Part shown: positions 1 to 6,021 of the stretch, piece by piece
Numbering within the stretch: position 1 is the stretch's first letter
Layout: every line of letters starts with the position of its first letter
Source: GCA-1730015 sp964550655
GTDB lineage: Bacteria; Pseudomonadota; Gammaproteobacteria; Granulosicoccales; Granulosicoccaceae
Assembly: GCA_964550655.1 (NCBI GenBank)
Contig: CAZKAQ010000178.1
Coordinates: 1-6,360, forward strand
Direction of reading: 5' to 3'
Length of the DNA: 6,360 nt
The notes under the pieces: model-generated
Databases searched by the model: none
What the model was told of the DNA's origin: nothing
What the model saw: only the letters and a program-made list of their open reading frames with translations
Position numbers and translations under genes: made by a program

Positions 1-78
1 GCGTTCGCAGTAGCAGAGGTTCTGCCGCGCAGACTCCTAGTATACTATTTAGTTTATCGCAAACATTGGATTACGATA

Positions 79-450
79 ATGCCTACGATTACTACTAATA
101 ATACGATTACAATAGCGCTTTCTGTAAAAGACAGAGCAGCTACTGCTTCCTGGTTCAAACATCATCTCGGATTCGAACAGATCTTCGCTGTAGACGAAGC
201 TGGCTGGACGGAACTTGCTACAAATACTCCGGGGGTTACAATTGGTTTGGGTGATGCGGAAGAAATTAAGAGCGGAAACACCGTACCTGTATTTGGAGTA
301 GACAATCTCGATAAGTCTCGAATGGCGCTTGAGAAAGCAGGTGTTAAATTCGATGGGGACACTATCGAAGTAGAAGGTATGGTAAAAGTGGCTACATTAT
401 TTGATCCGGATGGTAACTGCCTTATGATCGCTGAAGACCTGACTACCTAA
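79..450 (+). CDS. VOC family protein (glyoxalase/bleomycin-resistance/dioxygenase superfamily)
   Basis: A 123-residue single-domain protein with the size and layout of the vicinal-oxygen-chelate fold: two beta-alpha-beta-beta-beta modules, at about residues 9-60 and 66-120. The first module has the typical 'SVKDRAATASWFKHHLGFE' strand-helix pattern (residues 15-33). The second ends in the family's signature 'LFDPDGNCLMIAED' (107-120). Glu45 and Glu119 sit where metal ligands are usual, but I see no histidine on the first strand of either module, so a classical glyoxalase I metal site is doubtful. The substrate is unknown. The ATG follows a weak GGA at 68-70. A TATACT at 41-46 could be a -10 box, but no matching -35 is visible. 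The gene lies 41 bp upstream of a ThDP-enzyme gene on the same strand, and a relic of a paralogue follows that gene. The fold assignment is firm; the reaction is not. Confidence 0.88.
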   Translation: MPTITTNNTITIALSVKDRAATASWFKHHLGFEQIFAVDEAGWTELATNTPGVTIGLGDAEEIKSGNTVPVFGVDNLDKSRMALEKAGVKFDGDTIEVEGMVKVATLFDPDGNCLMIAEDLTT

Positions 451-491
451 CCCGGACTTTTATCATCGCGTTAACATTGTAGGAATTACTC

Positions 492-2120
492 ATGGATAAA
501 ACGAAACATCACGTTTACCAATCCATAGCCCAAAGCTTAATTGATCACGAAGTACAGACCCTGTTTGGCCTGATGGGTGATGCCAATCTGTTTATGGTGG
601 ATGATTTTGTGCGTGCCCGCAATGGCACCTTTGTACCGGTAGCCTATGAGGGAAGTGCGGTATTGATGGCACTGGCCTACTCCAAGTTTAAACAATCGGT
701 GGGGGTCGCAACAGTTACCCATGGCCCGGGGTTCACCAACTGCATAACAGCCCTTGTCGAAGGCGTAAAAGGCAATACATCAATGGTTTTGTTATGTGGA
801 GACACACCCGTTATTGCGCCTCAAAACCTGCAAAATATTGATCAACGTGAATTAACCAAATCAACCGGTGCAGGGTTTGTACAAATGCGCGCACCCGCCA
901 CAGCGGCTGAAGACATTGCACGGGCTTTTTATCAAACTCAGGTGGAAAGACGCCCTGTAGTACTGAACATGCCGGCTGATTTTATGTGGGAAGAAGTTGA
1001 GCATGAAAACGTCGTACTTCCCGTCTTTGAAAATCCCGGGTTGGTTTTGGAAGGTGACAACCTTGATGATGCGATTGGCATGCTTGCCTCTGCCAGGCGC
1101 CCGGTCATATTAGCGGGCGGAGGCGCTATCGGCGCCGAAGAATCACTGATTCGTTTAGCGGATCGATTAGAAGCGCCACTGGCAACCACGCTAAAGGCGA
1201 AAGCTATGTTTAATGATCATCCGTTTAATATGGATATATTTGGTACCCTGAGTACTCCTGCTGCATATGATGTCATTGATAAAAGTGACTGCGTTGCCGC
1301 ATTTGGTGCAAGCCTGCACCATTTCACCACTGATCATGGCGCTTTAATGAAAGGCAAACGTATCATTCAAATAAACGATACGGTGTCAGAGATTGGTAGA
1401 AACTACCACCCGGATGCAGCACTTGTTGGCGATGCCGCACTTACCGCTGACAATATAGTCAAATGGCTTGACGAAGCCGACATTGCACCCAGTGGTTTTA
1501 CCAACGAGCTTAATAGCGACACACTAACCGAGCACCCACCTGCTGTTCTGGAAACCACCAAAGAGGGCACCATCGGTTTCGTTTATGCCTTAGACAAACT
1601 GGATACAGCATTACCAGAAAACAGAATCGTGACCACAGATGGTGGACGTTTCATGACTGAGGTTTGGTGCCGTGTTAAAGCACCGGATGCAAAGAGCTTT
1701 ATCGCGACAACTAATTTCGGATCCATTGGCATAGGCCTGCAGCACGCCATTGGTGCCTGCTTTGCCGTTCCTGACAGGCCTGTGGTTTTGTTTACCGGCG
1801 ATGGAGGATTCATGATGGCAGGCATTAATGAGTTCAATACTGCCGTTCGACTAAATCAGGATTTGATTGTTATTGTGTGCAATGACTCTGCCTACGGAGC
1901 AGAGCACATACAGTTTGTCGATCGAAACATTGATCCCGGCCTGTCGCAGTTCGAATGGCCTTCATTTGCCGATGTCGCCACTGCTTTGGGCGGACTGGGC
2001 ATACAAGTAGAAACACCTGAACAACTGGATATCGCTATTCAGGCAATACAAACAAGAGATCGTCCTTTACTGATTGAGCTTATGCTCGACCCTGACGATG
2101 TTCCGCGTATGCGCATGTAA
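492..2120 (+). CDS. Thiamine-diphosphate-dependent enzyme, acetolactate synthase-like
   Basis: A 542-residue cytoplasmic enzyme with the three domains of the acetohydroxyacid synthase/2-oxoacid decarboxylase superfamily. The N-terminal ThDP pyrimidine-binding domain (about 5-170) holds the catalytic glutamate in 'YEGSAVLMA' (Glu53) and the 'THGPGFTNCITAL' loop (76-88). The central domain (about 188-320) includes 'RRPVILAGGGA'. The C-terminal pyrophosphate-binding domain (about 363-535) has the Mg-ThDP motif GDG at 436-438 followed by NDS at 464-466. The length is normal and the frame intact. AGGA at 481-484 gives a good ribosome binding site 7 bases before the ATG. The family converts 2-oxoacids by decarboxylation and often C-C ligation. 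The substrate cannot be read from sequence, and no small regulatory subunit or other branched-chain amino acid gene is nearby, so a catabolic or accessory role is more likely than a housekeeping ilvB/ilvI. It is probably cotranscribed with the upstream VOC gene. Confidence 0.93.
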   Translation: MDKTKHHVYQSIAQSLIDHEVQTLFGLMGDANLFMVDDFVRARNGTFVPVAYEGSAVLMALAYSKFKQSVGVATVTHGPGFTNCITALVEGVKGNTSMVLLCGDTPVIAPQNLQNIDQRELTKSTGAGFVQMRAPATAAEDIARAFYQTQVERRPVVLNMPADFMWEEVEHENVVLPVFENPGLVLEGDNLDDAIGMLASARRPVILAGGGAIGAEESLIRLADRLEAPLATTLKAKAMFNDHPFNMDIFGTLSTPAAYDVIDKSDCVAAFGASLHHFTTDHGALMKGKRIIQINDTVSEIGRNYHPDAALVGDAALTADNIVKWLDEADIAPSGFTNELNSDTLTEHPPAVLETTKEGTIGFVYALDKLDTALPENRIVTTDGGRFMTEVWCRVKAPDAKSFIATTNFGSIGIGLQHAIGACFAVPDRPVVLFTGDGGFMMAGINEFNTAVRLNQDLIVIVCNDSAYGAEHIQFVDRNIDPGLSQFEWPSFADVATALGGLGIQVETPEQLDIAIQAIQTRDRPLLIELMLDPDDVPRMRM

Positions 2121-2124
2121 AATA

Positions 2125-2145
2125 AAAACAGTGGCAACACTTTTT
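2125..2145 (+). terminator. Possible weak rho-independent terminator after the ThDP-enzyme gene
   Basis: Five bases after the ThDP-enzyme stop codon the sequence reads A-run, C, AGTG, GCAA, CACT, then a run of T. AGTG (2130-2133) pairs with CACT (2138-2141) around a GCAA (GNRA-type) tetraloop. Beyond one C.T mismatch, the flanking A run can pair with the T run (2142-2145). The stem is short and poor in GC, so strength is uncertain. The hairpin overlaps the first codons of the VOC relic. Confidence 0.4.
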
Positions 2146-2193
2146 GATCCAGATGGAAACGGCCTTTTGATCGCTGTAGACCTGTCTACTTAA
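2131..2193 (+). pseudogene. 3' relic of a second VOC gene
   Basis: These 63 bases translate in one frame to 20 residues plus TAA and align without gaps to codons 104-123 and the stop of the VOC gene at 79-450: V-A-T-L-F-D-P-D-G-N-x-L-x-I-A-x-D-L-x-T. I count 53 of 63 identical bases and 16 of 20 identical residues. Five of the changed codons are synonymous and four are not, so this is a diverged paralogue and not a fresh copy. Upstream similarity fades within about 10 bases, at the stop codon of the ThDP-enzyme gene; the frame there has no start codon. The 5' five-sixths of the gene is therefore gone, and the piece should not be expressed as protein. Confidence 0.85.
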
Positions 2194-2420
2194 ACTATTC
2201 AGTACATTATAAAACGCTCCTGACCCCTGCACTCCTTCGCTCATTCAGCTATATAGTTATCCAGCAAGGGCATGCCAGGTTGGGTGAATTTGTCGCGTCT
2301 GGTTTCATGAGTTTCAGTCATTTGACGATCCGCAGGTGATGCAAAGACAGGACTCGCCCAAGCAACCAAGCCACAATCCGCGCGTATACGGATCACGTAC
2401 CATAAGACGAGAATGCCAAT
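2194..2420. other. Intergenic stretch, no gene seen
   Basis: These 227 bases lie between the VOC relic and the carbamoyltransferase fragment. All frames are broken by stops over useful lengths, and I recognise no protein pieces. The only local structure is an 8-bp palindrome CGTATACG near 2385. I see no convincing promoter for the gene fragment that follows. Confidence 0.5.
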
Positions 2421-3257
2421 TTGAAAGTTCTGGGGCTACACGATGGCAAGGATGCCGGGGTTTGTTTAGTGATCGATGGGAGGCCGGTGTTTGCAGCGAA
2501 TGAAGAGCGATTTTCACGCGAGAAGTTGCACTTCGGCTTTCCACATCTGTCACTTGCCAGTCTGTTCGAGACCACCGGTGTAAGTCCTGCAGAGATCGAC
2601 CGCGTCAGCATTGGATTCAGGGCGATGGTCGAAACCGCCGACTACCCGATCTACTCGGATATCGACGACTCGAAGCTTTTCCAGAAGATTTTCGCACGAG
2701 TAACACGAATGCTCGGCCCGTTGACTGCCAGCCCTCCTTTTGTCAAGGCTTCACAGTTTGCGCTGGGGGTTTTGAGCAAAAACAAGCTACAACTCGAAGC
2801 CGATCTCGAGAGTGCCGGAATCGACGCACCGGTTGAATATGTGGATCATCATCGCAGCCATGCAGCCTCCGCCTATTACACATCGGGGTTCAATGATGCG
2901 CTGGTGATCACAGCCGACGGCGGCGGCGACGGCCTTGCAGGCAGCATTTACACCGGTAAAGCGGGTAAGCTCGAAATGATCAATGAGTGGCCTCGTGTGC
3001 ACTCAGCCGGCAACTTCTGGTTTCTGAATACCAATCTGTGCGGTTTTGACCCTATCCGCCACGGTGGAAAGATCACCGGTCTGGCTGCCTACGAACCGTG
3101 CGAAGAAACCTATCGGATATTGTCTGATTTCTACGGTCATGATCCGTCGCGTCCATCGTTCATCAACAAGAAACATATTCTGTTTGGCGATGCTTACCAC
3201 GCGTTGGCAAAAGAGCTAACCTGCATTATTCACAAGGCGGTAGTAGAGTCATCATAG
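2421..3257 (+). pseudogene. Truncated O-carbamoyltransferase, N-terminal part only (NodU/CmcH/TobZ type)
   Basis: The open frame encodes 278 residues. It begins as the family does, with 'KVLGLHDGKDAGVCLVIDGR', then 'AANEERFSREKLHFGFP', and holds the 'DHHRSHAASAYY' histidine motif (142-153), the nucleotide-binding 'TADGGGDGLAGSIY' (164-177) and 'RHGGKITGLAAYE' (213-225). This is the Kae1-like ASKHA-fold domain, which binds metal and carbamoyl-adenylate. Full proteins are about 550-620 residues. Here similarity stops near 'HALAKEL' (residue 266), followed by about 12 unrelated residues and TAG, so the end of the Kae1-like domain and the whole C-terminal YrdC-like domain that makes carbamoyl-AMP are missing. 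The only possible start in frame is TTG at 2421, just after a stop at 2403-2405; the Shine-Dalgarno is weak (GACGAG). No modification or biosynthesis cluster surrounds it. It is probably a dead fragment, though the retained frame is open and free of internal stops. Confidence 0.85.
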
Positions 3258-3319
3258 TTGTGGATAGCTTCTATTAAGGTAGATCGTGTCCGCTTCGCTT
3301 ACTGGAGATCTTTGCCGGA

Positions 3320-3718
3320 CTAGTTCACGAGCCCTCTAATAAGATCTCTTACACCATTGCTGATCAACAAGGCATTTTCACTCAGAATCGGAAAAGCAGA
3401 TATTTCCGGGCTAAATAATATCCCGCCCAAAAAACCTAACAGCAATGCACTCCCCAAAGAAGCGGTAAAGAGACCTGCAAACACTCCAACAATAATTACT
3501 CCGTATTTCCAGTATTCCGGTGCCAGAAATTTACTGACATTTGAAGGTGACTCGATTAATCCTGCTGTACCTGCTTCCTGCGTCTGCTTTTTTTCCACAA
3601 ATGACGTCGCTAACTCAAATACACCTTCACGAATTTTCAAAATACCATCCAGGTTTTGGGATAGCACGAAACCAAATGCCAGCGTTACGATAAAAAAGAT
3701 TGGACGGACGATAAACAT
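3320..3718 (-). CDS. Small membrane protein of unknown function
   Basis: A 132-residue protein I do not recognise. It has a hydrophobic N-terminal segment (about 3-20, 'IVRPIFFIVTLAFGFVLS'). A polar central part (21-70) includes 'EKKQTQEAGTAG'. A long glycine-rich hydrophobic stretch follows (about 73-104), which could be one long or two short membrane helices, and then a short C-terminal tail. The first segment may be a membrane anchor or a signal sequence without a clear cleavage site. AGGAAG lies 4 bases before the ATG, a good ribosome binding site, which favours this frame over the 150-codon open frame on the opposite strand. It lies downstream of the DUF3422 fragment on the same strand, 112 bp away, and ends 62 bp from the oppositely oriented carbamoyltransferase fragment. 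Confidence 0.7.
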   Translation of the reverse strand: MFIVRPIFFIVTLAFGFVLSQNLDGILKIREGVFELATSFVEKKQTQEAGTAGLIESPSNVSKFLAPEYWKYGVIIVGVFAGLFTASLGSALLLGFLGGILFSPEISAFPILSENALLISNGVRDLIRGLVN

Positions 3719-3830
3719 AGGGCTTCCTGATTTATTATTGTTCTATTCAAAGATATGTCGAAGGCTACCACGTATCGGGCCAGGTCTCGACCGTCGGAAT
3801 ATTGATTGATCGGTATCGTCCAGTCAAACG

Positions 3831-4382
3831 CTACCTAACCTCCCGCTCCCATTTAGTGCGTTTGAATCGAAGGAATGACCAGATGCCAACTAAAATTAAT
3901 GGAACTGCCATAGCTATAACCGCATTTTGTGAAAATGGCAACCAGTAATGTGTACCTTTGATCACATAGGACAATAAACCTATGGCATAGTAAGTAATAG
4001 CTACTGCAGATAGTCCTTCCACGGCTTGTGCAATAACGATCTGCTGTCTGTGGCGAGCATCCATTGACTGCAGCAGGGCCTGATTGTCACGATTAATGCC
4101 GAGATCGACCTGTGTTCGTAGTAATGACAAAGCATTGTTCAAGTCTGCAGCGAGCGTTGCCTGACGCTTTGCGATACTGTTGATTGTCGCATTGCCCGGT
4201 GCAAGCCTTGATCGAACAAAACCACTAATCGTCTGGATGTTACTGGATTTGGCTTCTTCCAGAGATTCCAGACGTTGTTGGGTCAGGTTATAATAGGCAC
4301 CACTGGCGGAAAAGCGGAAACGCGTATCGGCAAGTAATTTATTGCTGTCTTTGGAGAGTTGCGTTATCTGGAAATGATTCAA
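3831..4382 (-). pseudogene. C-terminal fragment of a DUF3422 membrane protein
   Basis: The frame gives 183 residues that match, from memory of the family, the C-terminal ~180 residues of DUF3422 proteins, which are usually about 420 residues. Landmarks are 'RFRFSASGAYYNLTQQRL' (21-38), 'LLRTQVDLGINRDNQALLQS' (87-106), and 'VEGLSAVAITYYAIGLLSYV' (121-140), which is the first of two membrane helices. The second helix is at about 152-172, followed by a basic tail. The expected ~240 N-terminal residues are missing. The only start is TTG at 4380-4382, nine bases after an in-frame TAA, with no Shine-Dalgarno before it. Only 226 bp separate it from the divergent lipoprotein gene, too little for the missing part even in another frame, so sequence was lost. 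The retained part carries no internal stop. DUF3422 has no established function that I know of. Confidence 0.82.
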
Positions 4383-4608
4383 AGGGCGTTACAAATGCCG
4401 TTTGCACCACATCGGTTTTATAACCCACCAGTTTAACTGTCTAAAGACATTGCAACAGACACCGACCCAGCTCAAACCTTAAGCAGGTATTCAGTAAAGT
4501 AGCTTCCATTTCGTCAATGTGTTTCAATTTGCAAAGAGATGATTTGCTCGCACTACGCTGGCAATACACTCTGCTCCTGATTTAACACTGATATTACCGA
4601 GGATCCTT
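4383..4608. other. Divergent intergenic region
   Basis: These 226 bases separate the 5'-truncated DUF3422 fragment (-) from the lipoprotein gene (+). No missing DUF3422 sequence is recognisable in any frame. The promoter of the lipoprotein gene must lie here, but I cannot pick out a convincing -35/-10 pair. GAGGAT near 4599-4604 serves as its ribosome binding site. Confidence 0.5.
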
Positions 4609-5310
4609 ATGCTAACTACAAAACGAACACTACCCGCTTTTGCTTTAGTGACACTTATGGTCATAGGCTCATGTTCCAGCGATGATGATGACGACACATC
4701 AGCGCTGGGTGAAACCGGTAGTCTGCCCGATGAGACAAGCACCGAGATGTCTTTTTTCCTGACCAGTGCCGGCCCTGGAGATGGTGGCAATCTGGGCGGA
4801 CTCGCCGGTGCTGATGCGCACTGCGGTAATTTGGCAGAGGCTGTTGGTGTTACCGGTAAAGAGTGGCGCGCCTACCTGAGCACAACCGGACCAGACGGTA
4901 TCAATGCCAGTGAACGCATCGGTGACGGCCCATGGGTAAATGCTAACAATGTAGTCGTGGCAGACAGTGTCACCAACTTGTTGTCAGACTCCAACAACAT
5001 CAATCAGGAAACGGCGATAACCGAGAACAGAGATGAGATAGGCGGCGTCGGAGACTCACCGAATCGGCATGATATCCTCACCGGCACAGAACTTAACGGC
5101 TTGGCTTCAACGGATTTATCAATAGATTCCACCTGCTCTAACTGGACCAGTAACAGCATTGGTGCTGCATTGGTCGGACATCATGATCGAATGGGCGGTG
5201 GTGCGAATCCAACCTCGTGGAGTACCGCACATCCCTCTATCGGATGTAGTCAGGCGGACCTAATCGCAACTGCCGGCGACGGTCTGTTTTACTGTTTTGC
5301 TACTAACTAG
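4609..5310 (+). CDS. Secreted lipoprotein with a lectin-like, disulfide-rich domain
   Basis: A 233-residue precursor. Residues 1-21 form a lipoprotein signal peptide (TTKR, then a hydrophobic stretch) with lipobox 'VIGSC', giving lipidation at Cys22. Ser23 at +2 fits outer-membrane sorting. A short acidic linker with five aspartates (25-29) and a Ser/Thr/Glu-rich stretch follow. The main domain (about 48-233) starts with 'FFLTSAGPGDGGNLGGLAGA' and carries 'WRAYLSTTGPDGINASERIG', 'NRHDILTGT', 'CSNWTSNSIGAALVGHHDRM' and 'HPSIGCSQ', ending in 'GDGLFYCFATN'. I recall this pattern from conserved hypothetical lipoproteins of marine and environmental proteobacteria, resembling C-type-lectin/endostatin-like folds. 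Four cysteines (72, 176, 213, 229) could form two disulfides. The ligand is unknown. GAGGAT upstream supports the ATG. The gene is monocistronic and converges on the ComEA-like gene across a strong hairpin. Confidence 0.85.
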   Translation: MLTTKRTLPAFALVTLMVIGSCSSDDDDDTSALGETGSLPDETSTEMSFFLTSAGPGDGGNLGGLAGADAHCGNLAEAVGVTGKEWRAYLSTTGPDGINASERIGDGPWVNANNVVVADSVTNLLSDSNNINQETAITENRDEIGGVGDSPNRHDILTGTELNGLASTDLSIDSTCSNWTSNSIGAALVGHHDRMGGGANPTSWSTAHPSIGCSQADLIATAGDGLFYCFATN

Positions 5311-5335
5311 AATTCTATGTTAACTGGAGCCTATA

Positions 5336-5364
5336 GTGTCGCCCCGGCATACCCGGGGTGACAT
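5336..5364. terminator. GC-rich hairpin between convergent genes, likely bidirectional terminator
   Basis: GTCGCCCCGG (5338-5347) pairs with CCCGGGGTGAC (5352-5362) to give a 10-bp stem with one G.T pair and a 5-base loop; a T-A and a further G.T pair extend it at the base. It lies 25 bp after the lipoprotein stop codon and 11 bp beyond the stop codon of the opposite-strand gene. No clear T run follows on either strand, so termination could be inefficient or need help. The position between two converging stop codons makes the role plausible. Confidence 0.6.
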
Positions 5365-5375
5365 TAAGCACAGCA

Positions 5376-5921
5376 TTAGCTGGTTTTAACTTTTTTCTTT
5401 TTACTTTTCTTTTTATCCGTACTTTTCTTTTTGCTGGTGCTTTTCTTTTTAGAAGTACTGTCTTTTTTAGTCTTTTTACTTTTATCTTTTTTTGATTTGG
5501 AAGATTTGGAAGCTTTAGAATCTTTGCTCTTCGAATCACTGCTCTTCTTTGAAGTTTTCGCCGTGGCAGTTTTGTCTTTTTTGGCTGTGCTCGAATTTTT
5601 GGCGGTAGTCTTGCCAGTTGGCTTGGAAGCCCCTTTCGTTACAGACATATACTTCCGATTATTCTTGATCAGTACTTCACCCATACCCGGCACATTGGCA
5701 AGATCATCAATACTTGCGAATTTACCGTTTTTGTTTCGGTAATCTACAATAGCCCTGGCTTTCTTTTCACCAATGCCTTTCCAGTTTTCTATCATTGTCG
5801 CTGCATTTGCGCGGTTAATATCGACTAACTCTGCAGCAAGAGCTGAGAGTGGAGCCATAAACAGCATGCCTGTCACCAGGCCAATATTGAGCAGTTGCTT
5901 TATTTTATTGAATGCACTCAT
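5376..5921 (-). CDS. Secreted ComEA-like helix-hairpin-helix protein with a lysine-rich tail
   Basis: A 181-residue precursor. Residues 1-30 form a Sec signal peptide ending 'APLSALAA', with cleavage near A29/A30. The mature N-terminal part, 'ELVDINRANAATMIENWKGI' onward, is a ComEA-type domain with paired helix-hairpin-helix motifs: 'KGIGEKKARAIVDYRNKNG' (48-66) and 'LANVPGMGEVLIKNN' (74-88). Such domains bind double-stranded DNA without sequence preference; ComEA acts in the periplasm during DNA uptake. Residues 96-181 form a low-complexity tail of Lys, Ser, Thr and Asp with no predicted fold, which normal ComEA proteins of about 90-110 residues lack. I start at 5921 and not at the in-frame codon at 5960 because AGAGGA lies 9 bases before this ATG and the signal peptide begins directly there. 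No other competence gene is in the window, so a role in transformation is an inference. A different periplasmic DNA-binding role is possible. Confidence 0.88.
   Translation of the reverse strand: MSAFNKIKQLLNIGLVTGMLFMAPLSALAAELVDINRANAATMIENWKGIGEKKARAIVDYRNKNGKFASIDDLANVPGMGEVLIKNNRKYMSVTKGASKPTGKTTAKNSSTAKKDKTATAKTSKKSSDSKSKDSKASKSSKSKKDKSKKTKKDSTSKKKSTSKKKSTDKKKSKKKKVKTS
5379..5636 (-). repeat. Low-complexity region encoding the Lys/Ser tail
   Basis: On the + strand this is a T-rich run of CTTTTT-like units; on the coding strand it is built of AAA/AAG lysine and Ser/Thr codons. Degenerate tandem units of the form K-K-K-S-T recur at about residues 158-171. The reading frame stays open throughout. 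Length variation between strains by slippage is likely. Confidence 0.7.
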
Positions 5922-5991
5922 AAACGTACGTCCTCTTTTCGGGTACTGTATGTAACCCATACTATCGACGAATGTAGCATCAAAAACAGTT

Positions 5992-6021
5992 TTTATAATG
6001 ACAGGATGGTTCGGTTGTCAA
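5992..6021 (-). promoter_or_regulatory. Sigma-70-type promoter of the ComEA-like gene
   Basis: Read on the - strand, a perfect TTGACA (6021-6016) is followed after 18 bases by TATAAA (5997-5992). Transcription would start near 5985 and give a leader of about 64 bases. An A5-C-A-G-T5 palindrome (5982-5994) overlaps the -10 box and the probable start site. Confidence 0.65.

Noticed and set aside
13..25. Small hairpin GCAGA-GGT-TCTGC at the left edge
   Set aside because: A 5-bp stem without a T run; it could be the end of an upstream terminator but cannot be supported.
3357..3809. 150-codon open frame on the + strand
   Set aside because: It is antisense to the small membrane protein gene, has no membrane or domain pattern of its own and no good ribosome binding site; the opposite strand has both.
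3216..3839. CTAACCT-like words near the carbamoyltransferase break (3216-3222) and the end of the DUF3422 fragment (3834-3839)
   Set aside because: Seven bases of shared sequence is too short to argue for a recombination site.
4389..4470. Short open stretch in a second - strand frame just upstream of the DUF3422 fragment (TVKLVGYKTDVVQTAFVTP)
   Set aside because: Considered as a frameshifted continuation of DUF3422, but it is bounded by stops, does not resemble the family's middle region, and is too short to be called.
5431..5742. 103-codon Leu/Phe-rich open frame on the + strand
   Set aside because: It is the mirror of the AAA/AAG-rich lysine tail of the ComEA-like gene; the hydrophobic run is an artefact of reading the other strand.
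5376..5960. Longer start for the ComEA-like protein at 5960
   Set aside because: The extra 13 residues (MGYIQYPKRGRTF) precede an ideal signal peptide, and a good Shine-Dalgarno sits before the internal ATG at 5921.
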